A DNA stretch of 64,000 nt from Piscicola geometra. Lineage: Eukaryota > Annelida > Clitellata > Hirudinida > Piscicolidae. The DNA lies in contig OX030963.1 of the NCBI GenBank assembly GCA_943735955.1, forward strand, positions 4,375,658 to 4,439,657, read 5' to 3'. Position numbers and translations under genes: made by a program. Positions 12,201-27,500 of the stretch are shown piece by piece (the stretch's first letter is position 1; each line of letters starts with the position of its first letter). Under the pieces are notes generated by a model. The model was given only the letters and a program-made list of their open reading frames with translations. It made no database searches and was not told the DNA's origin.

Positions 12201-15200
12201 TATTATTATTTTTTTTGTTTTTATTTTTTTTTCTATTATTCGAACTAGTCCTTCTTCTTCTCTTCTTCCCACCCTTACCACCTACTTTCTTAGCCACAAC
12301 AACATCACCAACACCACCTGTGGAGAGCTTGACCTTTTCATCATCATCATCATCATCATCATTATCATTATCAACCTGTCCATTCGTGACCTCAACATCA
12401 TTATCACCACCATGCTTGGTTATGACGTCATTCTTAGTAGAAGAATCATTGGTGTAGGCAACATGATTAGAAACTCCATTGATAATCCTATGATTAGTAT
12501 CATCATTATCATCATCACCTCCTAATCTTTCAGTATCATCATCACCACCACCTACTCTTGCAGCATTATCATCACCACCTCCTACCCTTGCAGCAGCAGC
12601 CGCATCATCATCATCATCATCGTAGGTGTAATCTTCTTCATCGTTGTAACCACAATCTTCGTTCTTTTGCAATATAGGCATGTCAGGAAAATTATCCTCA
12701 TCCTCATCATATTCAGGATCGTAACCATCCTTATTATTATTATCGTTATTACTATTATTATTAATATTATTATCAGTGTAGTTGTGAGCAATTTTATGTG
12801 AATTTCTATGTGTAAATGAGGAAGATGTTGTTGTTGTTGTTCTAGTTGTTTTAATGGAATATTCAAGTTTGCTATGAACAGTTGTCTCATTTGTTGTTTG
12901 TTCGTGTGTTTTATCAACTGAAGCAGAATCATTGTGTTTAGTTTTGTTGTTGTTGTGGTCTTGTGGTTCTAAGCTTGTTGCAATAGTAGAAGTTGTTGTT
13001 ACTGCAGTTGTTGTTGTTGTTGCAGAGTTGTTGTTGATGTTGTCATGTGACCTGGATCTTGCCCTCCTGATTGGATACTTGCCGCTTGAGCAGATGCTCT
13101 CAATACTGAAGTTGATCCAAGCCTTGTTGTTGTTAGGGTTGTTGTTGTTACTATTATAATTGTTGTTACTAGTGGCATTATTACTGTTGTTGTCGTTGTT
13201 ATTTAGGCACGGTCTATGCAAATTGATGAAGGTATTTTCTGGGTGTGATGATGATGACGATAATAATGACGTAGGGTGCGGTGATGATGATGATGATGAT
13301 GTTACGATGAATACTTGAGAAGAATTGCACTTGTAGTAGTTTTGAGTGTTGTTGTGGTCGCCTGAAGATATATTGTTGTTGTGTGGTGGATGGTAGTTGC
13401 TGCTGTTGTTGTTGTAATCATTGGTATAACCGTCTCTGTTTGAAACAGCTGTGAAAGTGTTGGAGAATTTCGTATTAGCATTGTCATACTGTGCAACATT
13501 TTCAAGGGATGGATGGCAGTGTTGTGGATGTTGTTGTTGATGATGGTAGTAGTGCTGGTTGTTGAAAGGTTGTTGCTGTGTAGTGAATTGACTTTGGTTG
13601 CATGTTGGATGGCCAGAAGATGCAGATGGCTCGTTGTTGCCGATGTCATAAGCAGCATTGTTGCTGAGAACGCCATTGTTGAAAGGGTGCTGCAGCTGGT
13701 TTTGGCACTCTGTTTAAGATAAATAAATAAGTAATTATTTATAATAATATGAATCTTGAATATAATAAAATAAGGTGTGGTTAACTAGCCATTAAAACTA
13801 CATTTATTATTTAATACACCTATAGCGGCTGTGATGAAACCAAGATTTATTTTATGCAAATTAATTTTTTTAATCCCATGTATAAAGCGCAGTTTTTGGA
13901 TACCCATGAAAACACACAGCTTACCACCGAACCAATCCCAAACACTCACCTGGAGTGATACGATGACGATCATGATGATGATCATTGCCTGCAGCTGACT
14001 GCATGGTGGTGGAGAGATCAGCTGATGAGGCAATCGAGCATTCTGGTTGGCTGGAAGGTCGAGGCGGCAAAACTAATTTTAGCTTCTTGGTTTTTCCATC
14101 CGGCATGACGACCTTCTTCTCTTTGGTCACTTTGGCATCTTTATTCAACCTACTTCCTGTTGACCTTTTCTTTTTCGACTTTTTATTATTTTTCTCATTT
14201 ATGACTAAACTAGTATTATTATTATGATTATTATTATTATTATCATTAATATTATTATTGTTATTATTCAACAAATCATCATTTAATGTATTAGGTACTG
14301 ATGATGATAAAAATGTCGGTGATTGCAGGTTTTCTAACGTTGATGATGATGATGGCCAAGACGCTGTAAATGCTGGAGCGATGGTTGTTGCTGTTGTTGT
14401 TGAAGAATATGAAGATGGTGTTGTTGTTGACGAATATATAGATGCTGTTCTTGTTGTGGATGTTGTTGTTGTGGATGTTATTGTTGTGGATGTTTTTGTT
14501 GTGGGTGTTTTTGTTGTGGGTGTTGTTGACGAATATATAGATGCTGTTGTTGTTGTGGATGCTGTTGTTATGGATGTTGTTGTTGTGGGTGTTGTTGTTG
14601 TGGGTGTTGGTGATGGCAGTGGCATGGCATGAGAATGAGCAACTAATGTGGTAGTTGTTGCAGTAGTTGTAGTTGCATCAGGCGTACTTGTTGTGTTGTT
14701 AGTTGTTGTTGTTGCGGGTTTTTTGTTGCTTTTGAAGAGTTTAATTTTGAGGACTGAAACCGTCTCCACTTTCAAGTAAGTCCGCTTTTTGCGAGACTTT
14801 TTGTTTGGCGCCGATATCGATTTTTTGTTTGCGTCTTCGTTATCTTTGATGTTGTCGTTGTATGGGGGGGTGTGTGTATTGTTGCTGATACAAAGTTGTT
14901 GTTGTTGTTGTTGTTGTTGTGTACAAGTTGAATTCAAGGAAAATTGGCTTGGAATTGGAGGAAGGGTGGAAAGGAGTGACGATGATGATGATGATGATGG
15001 AAAAGATGAAGATGATGATGCTAGTAATGATGAAGAAAAAGATGATGATGATGATGATAATAATGATGGAGAGAATGATGATGATGCTAGTAAGGATGAA
15101 GAGAACGATGATGGTGATAGTAATGATGAAGAAAATGACGATGGTGATAATGATGCTTGTGGTAACCATAGAGACGGCACTTTTAGGGATGAATTTGTGG

Positions 15201-17688
15201 GGAGTGAATAAAAAGATGATGGTGTGAAAGGGGATGAAAAGTGGTTGGGAAGGGTGGCATGGAAAGGTGTGGAAGAAGAATGAGGGAATGGAAGTGGTGG
15301 TAGTGATGGAGAATTTTTAAAAGTAAACACGTCAGTTGCTTGAGAAAAATTGGTTGTCATGGTGCTGAAAGAGGTGTGAGATGTGGAAGAAGGTGGAGGA
15401 GAGAGATGTGGTGAGATGCGGTGGGAGAGGAAGGAAGATAGAGTAGAGTTGATGGGGAAAGATTTTGTGGATTGGAGATGACGGGATGGAGAGTGGTGGT
15501 GGTAGTGGTTGTTGTGTTCATGAAATGATGAATTGGTGTTGTAAGAAGGGTGGACGTTGGCTGTTGTTGTGTTGGAGATTGGAAGGGAAAACGGAGAAGA
15601 GAAGTGGGTTGGTTGAAGACAGTGGTTAATGGGTGAGGTGGGTGAAGAGGGGTCGGTGCTTTTTAAGGGTGGAGAAAGCAGCTTGGTGATGATTTGACCA
15701 CCCAGTTTGCACGTGAGTTTGATAGGAAACCTGGTTGGTGTCTCAACAGGTGCCATTTTGGTATTTTTGGCGGGAAAACGGCTTTTTTCGGTAGTGGTGG
15801 TGTAGTTAATTGGAGATGCGTTGTAAGGTCTTGAGATGGTGGGGTTGTTGAGAGTGACACTGTGTGGCAGTGAGGTGGTAGTGTTGGTAAGGGTTTGGAA
15901 GGCGTAAGACGGGTTTGGGCCGTTTTTGTTGATGCTGCTGGTGGTGTTTTCAATGGTGGAGATTGCACTTGAAATGAGGTGGTTGTTTGAATAGCTCGCA
16001 CTCGATATACAAATTGGTGGTGGTGGAAGGTGGCTTGAGAATTCATTGGCGCTCAAATGCGATGGTGCACACAGGGGAGGTGTATGGTGCACAAAAGGGT
16101 GTGGAGGTGAATGGAGGGAAGAATGGGGCGTTTGGATGAATGAGGAGTTGAGGGTAGGGCGGGATGGGGATGGAGGGATGAATGGAGGTTCCATTGAAAG
16201 CTCTGGCATCATGGGTGACATGTTGTTGTTGTAGTGGCCGTTGAAGAGGGCGAAAGGGGGAGGATTGTTTGGGTTTGTGTTGGTTGGTAGATTGTTTTTG
16301 TGGATCTTGCTGAAAGAAGTGTCATTTAAGACGCATTCATTGTTTATTGCAGGATTAGCTTTTTGTTTTTTTCTGGGGTGCTTTTTCGGTGGAGCGTCCT
16401 TCCTTGCCGTCGTGATTTTGCGTTTCCGTGATGCTTTTGCGACACTCTGCTCCTCTCCAACTTCTGCAACATCATCATCACCATCTCTTTTGCTGGTTAC
16501 CACCATGTTGACAGCATTGCTAGTAGTAGTAGTTGAAGAAGTTGTGGTTGTTTCGGTGGTGTTGTGTCGAGTGTTTGGAATATCCTGTACATTTTCAATT
16601 CCATATAAAGCAGTTTTTTCATTATTATTATTAATATTATTATTCTTATTAATATTTTTAGACTTTGAAGTTCCAGCTGATGTTCTACAGTGAACCTTTT
16701 TAGTTTTACTTTTAACCTCTCCATTTGTGATCGACTGAACGAATGCTTTCGTCTTGGTCATCTTGATAATGATACCTACCTTCTTGTCTTCGACAGGGGT
16801 GATTGAATACTTACTGGGGGTGTTGTTGTTCTTGTTGTTGCTGGAAGCAACACTTTTCACTTTAATGTTGTTGTTCACTTCATGTGTTGTCTTGTTGTCA
16901 GATAAATTGTTTTTTGTTGCAGTTGGTGTTGACTTTGTTTTATTCTTTTTAGTGACAAGACCAGGCTTTGACTCAGACGACTCAGTGAGAAGAGGAGTGG
17001 ACTTGTTGACGGCTGCAGTTGCAGTTAACTTTTTGTGGTTGGAAGTGACTTTTGCAAGAGGCGAAATCTTTTTGTAGTGCTGTTTTTTCTTTTCTTTCTC
17101 GTCGAGGACGATCATCTTCCGGAACTCCTTCGCCTGCATTTCGTGCTTGTTGATCTTGCGGTCATGACTGTAGAAGCGAGACTTGGAGCTGTTCTTCGGA
17201 GTGGTTTTTTGAAGAGATGTTGCTGTTGTTGATGATGATGATGTGGTGTTGCCCACACTGTTGTTGATGTCGTTGTTAGAAGAAAGGTTGCTGTTGTCAG
17301 TGAGAGATGTCAGATTTAGGGTGTCACTAGAGATGTCGTCTTTTTTACAAAACACTTGAGTGCAGATCTTGTACTCAGAAGTGTTGCTGGAAGCTGAAAC
17401 GTTGACCCCTGCGGAGGTGTTAGATACAGTGTTTCGGGTGCTACCACTGCTGCAAACAGTGTTTGAACTGTTGTTACTGTTACTGATGCCACTGCTGTTG
17501 AGGGGCAAGGGAGGACTGCCAAACATGGCGTCTTCATCGCGGTGAGAAGGCGAGCTCACGTCAACGCCACTGTCCTTGGGCGAGGGCTGCGTGTTGTTGC
17601 TGAGAGGCGAGAGTTCCATGGAAGAAGGACCACTGATTCCCTTCGAGAAAGATTCGTCCAGGCTTGCCAACGAAGCCACGATAGGCAT
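9211..17688 (-). CDS. Very large Asn/Ser/Thr-rich nuclear-type protein, unrecognised
   Basis: Two exons on the minus strand, 17688-13950 and 13709-9211, are joined by a 240-base GT-AG intron. The G|AG phase fits and gives an uninterrupted protein of about 2,745 residues starting MPIVASLASLDESF. I do not recognise it. Most is low complexity (Asn, Ser, Thr, His, Asp runs). Conserved-looking islands are a basic helix with KINKHEMQAKEFRKMI; three Lys/hydrophobic strands (FPIKLTCKL, VLKIKLFK, KKLKLVLPP); a charged coiled coil followed by LRNKAYRLFCCLFPEVQMP; and a Leu-rich end near LLTLLQTFLQLLLPDLAKHL. Two eh1-like motifs, FSIENVL (about 11560-11580) and FSIESIC (about 13092-13110), suggest Groucho/TLE binding, so a transcriptional co-regulator is my inference. 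No zinc finger or homeodomain is visible. It converges on the forkhead gene and is divergent from the TMEM263-like gene. Further unseen introns are possible. Confidence 0.65.
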
Positions 17689-19562
17689 CTATCGCGAGAG
17701 AATCGCTTGGCAAGTGGAAATTGCCTTTGCTTTTGAAAACGTCAATCTCACAAATTAAATCCGAAAACTCGCCGTTTTGTCATCCATTTTTAGTTGTGTT
17801 AAGATTGAAGATAATTTTAGTCCATTGAAACGATTTTCATAGTTGCGTTGATTTATCGTGGATTAAGTCTGTGATCTAAAAATTGGTGTGAAGACACTTG
17901 TACTACAAATCAGATGAGAATCATTAAAAGTCCTTGTGGATGACTCGATCGAGAATACAAATGTTCATAATTCAATAAAACTATTATTAAAGTTTCGGAA
18001 TTATATTCTCTGCAGTATAAGTTGATAAATCGGACATTTCAATCGCATGTAAATATTTATATAAAACTATTAAACTCGATCGCTGATTATTTAATCATTC
18101 TTTTGTATAAACTGTTGAAAGATTTTAACTTTAAAAGATGGAAATATTACTAATCAATCGAATATAATACATCGGATTTATAGTTTTACGAGAACCGATA
18201 TCTGTTCACGCCATTTTGAATTTTTAGGCTGAATTTGCTTGTTTTTTTCTGCATTATATACAACTACTTGCTGTGACGTCACAGAGGTCTTCTGATTGGT
18301 CAAAAATCACGGGTCGATAAAATTCAGTTTAAATATTTGTAAAATTTTGAAAACTTAACTAATTAACTAATTTTTTAAATAAAAAAACAATTAAATAATA
18401 AAATGAATTATTGAAATTACTTTCTAAACTGATTCTTGAAAACCATTAAGTTTGCGCCTAATTTTTTGATTGCTAGGAAAAAAACGAAACCAAAATTATA
18501 AAAATTTTAAAAGTTGATATATTACAAAAATATGACTGAATGAAATAGCAATTTTATTTATATAAAAAACTCTTTTTGTTGTTGTTTATTTAAAAAAATA
18601 ATATTCCAACAAAAATACTTATTAAAAATAAAAAAGATCAATGGAAAAAATCCTTTCATTATAGTTTCCATTATATTACATTTTATTCAAATGAATTTAA
18701 AGTTTAAAAGGTCTTATCTATGATCGCTCATCCCAGATGATCTACTTAATCTTTCTTGAACTTTCCTCCAGAGTACGTCGTAAAAGAATTTAACATCTTG
18801 CAAACCTTAATCATCGATCTAACTTTAAATTCGGATTTAAATTTACTTCTTTTTTCAGTTTCAATTGTTTCTATTTTGTTAAAGGTTTCTAACAAGTTCT
18901 TTATTATTGCAACATCCCCTAGCCACGTCAACTGTTCAAATAGTTCAAAACTACTGTCACGTTTTTAACCTAATTAGGTTTTAAAATACTTTTTAATAAA
19001 CTAAGAAATAGTTTACTTAGATCTATCTGTATATTCTATTTCACGATCGAATATTAATAAATCGAGAACAATGATTGACCATAGCAGCAGTCTACAGAAA
19101 ACGGTTTGTTTTCTTTTAATAACTTTTCTTTGTTCAATTGTTGATTAAAGTAGATATTCAAATGAAAGTAATTAATCATCTTAATGATAACTGAAAATCT
19201 CAAATCAAACTTTATCATTTCTTTTTAATTATTAATTAATTATTAATTAATTATTATTAATTATTTTAAAATTTAATATGCCTTAATTACCAAATTAAAT
19301 AACTCATTATTGTATAAATTAACATAAAAATGAAATATCAATTTTCTTCAAATATTCATAATTTTGTCTACAGTCCAGGTATTCGAATAGTGTGGACAAG
19401 TATCACACAGCCAACACAGATGGTTTGTTTCTGTATTCGCCTACCTTTCAGTCTGTCAATTTTAATGATGATGATGATATCTCTAATAATAAAAATAATA
19501 ACAACAATATTATACACAATAATATCCGAACTCTAGGAATAATAAAAATAATATAAAAAATA
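17689..19562. other. Divergent intergenic region, no gene seen
   Basis: This is AT-rich DNA between the large minus-strand gene and the TMEM263-like gene. Apart from the CRE/CCAAT block it holds only short open frames without family resemblance. It should contain 5' UTRs and promoters of both flanking genes. Confidence 0.5.
18271..18300 (-). promoter_or_regulatory. Palindromic CRE plus CCAAT box
   Basis: CTGTGACGTCACAG (18271-18284) is a 14-base perfect palindrome centred on the full cAMP response element TGACGTCA. ATTGG at 18295-18299 reads as CCAAT on the minus strand, 10 bases further from the gene. The CCAAT/CRE order and spacing resemble classical core promoters. It lies about 590 bases before the start codon of the large minus-strand gene. 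Confidence 0.5.
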
Positions 19563-20426
<864 letters not shown>

Positions 20427-22560
20427 TGATGATGATTTTCTAAATAACAATATTAATAACAACAAGAATATTAACAATAAAAATAAATTAATATATTACT
20501 ACTACAATCATAATAAACCTAGTATTGTCTTATATGTTGTCTTGATACATTAAAAAAGAATTATTCAAAACATTTACTCATATTTTTTATATTTTTGTTT
20601 TACTAATTTTTTTGTTTTTTTGTGGCATCTCTAAAGTCAACATTCATTTAGTCAGATGTAATTCTGTGTATCATCATCATCATCATCATTAAAATTGATA
20701 GACCTTGTTTGTTTTTTTGAAAATTTAGTTTTGTTTATTTATATTATTTTAAATTTCATTAATATACTTACAATATTTTAAATTTTAAATTCTTAAATAA
20801 ATGAAAATTTATGTTTATCTCTAGAATTAATTTGTTCTTCCTTTTCCATATTTTATTAATCAGATTTAGTTCACAAATGTTTGATAATTTACACTAAATC
20901 GAATTTTAAAAAGTTTAAATTAAATGCATTCTTAATTAATCTTGATCAAATGTCTTCTTTTCATTATTATTTAATTTATTCATTTTGAGCTGTTAAATGC
21001 ATTATATTAAATTAATTATATATTTTATTTTAATTAACATAAATATTAAATTTTAAAATTGATATAGCGCAACTTGTGAGCTTCTGGAAGTTTTTCAAGC
21101 ATATCATGCCTCTTTGTCGTCAACTTTTGAATAATAATTATTATTATTATTATTATATTAATAATTATAGTGAGTGTAAATGGTGATAATAGTGTGATGA
21201 TGGCGACAATAATAATAATAATTATAATATTTGAAATAGCGATGACGATGATGATAATGAAGATGATGATTACGATGAGGTTAATGATGTCAGAGCAAAT
21301 AACAACTCTTGAATGTCTGTTACAGCACTGTTATAAAACATCTGGCCTGCTAAAGCCTTCACTCTATTTCCGAAATAAAGATCGAATTTAAAGTATATTT
21401 AATTAGAATTTAATTTTTATCTTATTTGAATTATATTGAAAAGTCAATTAAGGTTTTAAATCAATGTATTACCGAAAAAAGTACATATATAAAATTTTCT
21501 TTTTCAAAATCTGTCGTTTTTCAGTTCTAAAATCTGTTATTTGAATTTTTTGCATAATTTTCTCATTTTAGTTTTGTATTCGCATTTTTATTTTGAGCAA
21601 TTTGCTTTCTTCTTCATTTCATGAATAAATATTTGTTGAATTGTTTTTAAAAATTAACCAAAAATAATTGGAAACTTTGTTTTTTGTTTGCTTTACCACG
21701 CATACTTAGATTACAGTGACTAACTTGTTTTTTGGTCTTGCTATCATCTTTTTGGATATAATAATAATAATAATAATTTTTTGTTTTTACAATATTAATA
21801 AAATGAATAATAATCATGATCTTTTAATTGCATCCAGTTTTGCTCTGTACGACATGCATTCGTTTTTTTTCTTTTCATTTTTCGATCATCCTCCATAACA
21901 AGCTTTTAGGCCTTTAAATTGTTTACATTCTGAATCGTTTTAAAAAGTAATAAATTATTTAACTAATTAATTAATGAGTTTTATACTAACCAATATCGTA
22001 TTTAAAATCGTTAATGTATGTATCAATGATACATTGTATCATTATATGTTTGGTTGTATGTATAATCGTGTATGTGGTTGTATGTATGGTTTTCTTCGAT
22101 TTAACCAATAATTTATATAGCTCAAACTTTAAAATGTTTTATACACATAAATTAATCTATTTAATTGATAAATAAACTTTATTAACGGCTGATAGCCATG
22201 TTTATTCGATGCAAGTGTAACGCACTAAGTAACGTCGTTGCGTACTTACGTGCTTTTTGTGATTTCCTTCAGTTTGAGTTTCTCTTGATGTTTTAGTTCA
22301 AATGTTTGCAGATCTGTCAGTATTTTGGATGGAGATTCAGTTACAATAAAGCGCATAAAAATATATAATTATTATTAATTAATCCATCATTTAATTCACT
22401 AATTAATTAGTTTTTCCACTAATTCGTTTTTTAAAGCCATTAATTAATTAATTGATTAACCCATCAATTAGTCAATTCTTTCGTCTACGAACCACAAGTT
22501 ACGATGGCTTGAACGCACGTCTCAAAGTATGTCGTTATTGTGGAGTTTTTGTACTTATTT

Positions 22561-22627
22561 CAATCAATCAATCAATCAAATAGATTTCTATAGCGCTCTT
22601 TCTTCAAACACAAGAGCGCTTATTTCT
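22561..22627 (-). mobile_element. 3'-tail fragment of a CR1/L2-like LINE or SINE
   Basis: On the minus strand it reads AAGCGCTCTTGTGTTTGAAG, then GAGCGCTATAGAAATC, then (TTGA)n. The AGCGC...GCGCT stem and the TGAT-repeat tail are the same arrangement as the 3' end of the LINE at 27857-29640. Confidence 0.6.
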
Positions 22628-23379
22628 TGAATTTAAATATATTTATAGCTTTAAATATTGTAACTTAACATCGATTTTCGTAATTATAAGTTTTGAGGTG
22701 TTTTCATGTAACATACATAAAATAGGAAATATGTTATCAAACTTCGAATATACTTTTTTAATGATGAAAAATATAGTCGCAATCATGTTCCAGAGCGGCT
22801 TTATACTCAAATCATCAACATGCACTTGCAGCGTGTATTGGAAAAATTCGAAAAAGTAAAATAACTAACAAAATATCATTTAAATAGCTTTTTTATTTCA
22901 AATATTCGTTTTTTATTTTAAATATTCATTTTTTTGCCTCAAAAGGCTTCGACCGCAACAGAGTTTCAATGAAAAAAAAACGAAAAAAGCCGCAATAATT
23001 GCGAGGGAAACGACGGTTTCAACGATACAGCAGTAACCGAAAACACTATTATATAGTTAAATAATTTACTAATTATCTAAGCATGGACGGATTTCTATGA
23101 TTTTAAGTTTTTGAAATGTCGCGAAACACTGAAAAGCGAAAAAATGTGCATAGAAATGCGATAGTGGCGTGTCATCGCTGTCTTCTTTTCATATTTATCA
23201 TCTTCCTCATCATCACCATCATCAGCAGCATCATTACCCTCATCATCAGCATCACCACCACCATCATCATTATAAACTTTATCATCATCATCACCACCAC
23301 CATCATCATTATAAACTTTATCATCATCATCACTTCCTTATCTCCCGAAAAAATTAATTCTCTAAAATGACTGAAAGAA

Positions 23380-23490
23380 TGAATGGAGAAATGAATGAAT
23401 GAATGAATGAATGAATGGAGAAATGAATGAATGAATGGAGAAATGAACAAATGAATGAATGAATGGAGAAACGAATGAATGAATGAAGTC
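23380..23490. repeat. GAAT tetranucleotide array
   Basis: Repeated GAATGAATGAATGGAGAAAT-type units, intergenic, just before a CA microsatellite. Confidence 0.9.
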
Positions 23491-23583
23491 ATTATGCGTG
23501 AAGGCATGACAGTAAGCAGCAGTGGATGGATGGCAAGCACATGTTGTTTGCAAAAGGCATTAAGTGTGGCAATGACTGGATCT

Positions 23584-23752
<169 letters not shown>

Positions 23753-24500
23753 CACAAACGATTTTTAATTTAAATCTAATAAGATAACATAAAATTATAT
23801 ATGCATGTTGAAAATTTGTGCAATAAGAACAATAATAATAATAAAAATAATAATAAATAGATAAGATAAAAATAAAAACTATTATTATTATGAGTCTATT
23901 CAACATGAACGGAAAATTGTGGCAGTTTTGATGGAAAATGTATAAAGAAAATAATATTATAACAAAACAATATTATCAATAATACCATTAATAAAAATAA
24001 TCAATATAAAAATTATTATCTCTATAAAGTATTTTATTAGTTATAGAAAAAAAATTGTTTTAATATTATAATATAGTATCATTATAAATAATACAATTAA
24101 TCAATAAAACAGTTGCTATTATTATGAAGTAGTATATTAGTTCAAATAAATATATTAGCCTTATGTCATTTACCCTCTTTACTTGCTAAACGACTAGATA
24201 TGCGAATACAAAGGGTGAATTGATGGAGTGACTAAAAGACACATGATTTATATTAATTATAATAATTAATCAAATTGTAAAAACATTTAATCAAATATAA
24301 AAATATGAATGATGAATAGAAATGCGATTTATAGTTATTGACATGATGTTATGGAAGAGTGGGTTAGCCACCATGTAGCATAGAAATATATTTAATTGAA
24401 AAAGATATTTCCTAAAAGTGAAACCAAATAATAGAATGTATATTTGAAAATATTTAATAATAAAAATTTGAATAATTTTTTTATGGATGCAAGTAGTGAC

Positions 24501-27500
24501 TCAGACTCTTGAACTTCTGACCTGGAAGATAAATGTATCATCATCATTATTGCCATCATCATCATACTCGTCATTATCATCCTCATCACCATCATCATCA
24601 TCATAATCATTATCATCATCATCACTAGCATCATCATCATCATCAAAAACTTAATCCTCAAAATTTCCCAAACCTACCCCTCATAAACATCTTTTCATCG
24701 TTTTCACCCCCTCTCCCTACCCACCTTCTTCCCTCCTTCACCCGACACTTACCCTACTCCATAACTCTCTCCCACCACAATCACCCCCTTAACCAACCCT
24801 ATACCCCCCCCTTCTCACCCACCTCCATCTTCATCACCCCATTCACCCGACACTCACTATACCCCCCCCCTCTCACATCCACCTACCCCCCCACCCTTCT
24901 AGCACTCACCCTACCCTCGCCCCAACTCCCCCCCCCTTCCACCCACCCACCTTGAAACGATCATTATCAGCAGCACCACACCCATCTAGCACCTTTTCGT
25001 GCAGTGGGGGACAGTCTTTGGAAACGACACAAAGGAATTCTGAACGATCTTCCAGACTGTACTTGTAAGCAGTGCCCAGGTTGATGAGCTGGTGTGGGGG
25101 GGAGGGAGGGGGTTAGTGGGTTGGGTGTGGTTTGGTGGAAGGGGTTATGTTGGTAGTGTTGGTTGGTGAAAGATGAATGTGTGGTGGTGGGTAAAGTGGG
25201 TTGGTGTGGATGGGTGGTGAGTGAGATGGTGTGGGTGAGTTGGTGTGTGAGATGGTGTGGATACAATAATTCAGCCACCAAGCATACGTCTACCAACCAC
25301 CCACCTCCACCGACCATCATCCCCCTCCACCTCTACCATCCATCCAGCCATCCAGCCATCCTGTCATCCAACCTGTTCAAACTTCCATCCATCTGAGATG
25401 TTGGAGACCATCTGGGCCAGCTCATCCTCTGACCACTGAAGCACTCTGTACACGTGTTTCTTGTGGTCCGTCTGGATGGATGGATGGATGGATGGATGGA
25501 AGGATGGTTGAATGGATGGATGGATGGGTGTATAGATATATGGATGGATGGATGGTTGGGTGTATAGATATATGGATGGATGAGTGTATAGATATATGAA
25601 TGGATGAATGAAATAAATAAAGAGATGAATGGTTAATTTAAATTAGATGCCTGGATCGATTGATAGATGGATGATTGGCTTGTATGGGTGGGTAAATAGG
25701 ATGAGTTGTTAAGATGAATCAATAGACGAGTAATATTTTTAGAATAAACAATAAATTAAACAATAAATTAAACAATAAATTAAATAATAAATTAAATAAT
25801 AAATTAAATAATAAATTAAATAATAAATTAAATAATAAATTAAATAATAAATTAAATAATAAATTAAATAATAAATTAAATAATAAATTAAATAATAAAT
25901 TAAATAATAAATTAAATAATAAATTAAATAATAAATTAAATAATAAATTAAATAATAAATTAAATAATAAATTAAATAATAAATTAAATAATAAATTAAA
26001 TAATAAGTTGAATAATAAATTAAATAATCTATTAAATAATAAATTAAATAATAAATTAAACAATAAATTAAATATTAAAATTTGCGGAATAATAGTAACA
26101 CAATAAAAAGAAGAACAAGATCATAGCAAATGAAACCAACTAGGCTGTGGTTGGTGACCATGCGCGCGCGTACCAACCGGATCAACTCCACCACGTTGTA
26201 AAACTCTGCTTCTTCCAGTACTCCTGATTATGATGATGGTGATAATGATAATTAACAATAATAGCAGTAATAAAAATTAAAAAAGAATGATGATAATGAT
26301 AAAAACAATAATAAGGATGGTAAATATGAGAATAAAACAATGATAATGGTAAAAAAAACTAAAATTAAAAATATAAGAAAACAATGGTGATGATGATGAT
26401 GATAACCTTCTTCACATAGATTCTTATCAATAATGAGTCTTCCATGTCTGTCAGAGGATCACCAAAAAGTAGACAATTAATAGTTACAATTAATTAGATA
26501 ATCATCTTTTTAATAGAACATTATGATTAGCAACCGCCACGAAATTTTCAAAATTTATTAATTTAAAAAATAAAATATTCTATGATAGATTTTGAAGTGC
26601 AGATTTCAAATCAGTTTTCATTTTCCAAATATCTCAAATGGTTCAAAAGTTATTCAACTTTTAAACTCCCGAAAAGTGAGCGTTTTGGCGAATTATTTTC
26701 AATGCTTAAGCCAAAATAATGCATAAGAGTTTGACGGGACGACGTCGGGACGTTATTTCATTATAACTTTTTTGATGAGTGTCATTTAATGTTGAAACTT
26801 GACAAGATCATGTATTTAAAAAAAAGGAAGTAGTATTTTAACAAAATTAATTCATAATAAAATAAAAGATTTTAAACCGTTTATTTTCCACCAAAATAAA
26901 TAAATCTTTAAAAGCACATAAACTTTATGTTGGAATAGAAAACGAAATTATACCTTTTTAAATATATTAAAAAAATTATATTAACAATAAAAAGCGAAAA
27001 TGAATAATATTAAAAGAATGATAATTATTTCAATAAAACAACGAAATTTGTATAAACAATAAAAAGTGAGAATGAACAATATTTAATGAATGATAAATAT
27101 TTAAATAAAACTAAATTGTATTAACAATAAAAAGCGAGAGTGAATAATTCTTCCTTTTTGGATTGAACAGTTAATGGCATTGTTTTTGAACAATTTCCAA
27201 ATAAAAATGTGTTCAAAGACACTTTTGGCACATTTATTTTTGAAGATGGAGGAAGAAATTCTAAATTCATGAATGATCCTAGTTTTCTCTTTTTTTAAAG
27301 ATTTATTCTCTTTTTAGCAACAATTCACACCTTTGAGTATAAAACCAGTGGGTTTGTATAAATGAAGTTGTCATTAAGGCATCCCAAAACTTCAGCTAAA
27401 GTTTAGGTAGCCTAGCTGCTAAACTAAGACAATATATATGTTCCTTTTTAAAAATGTTTTTTAACTCTAGAACTAGGCCATTGCTTACAAAAACAACTTT

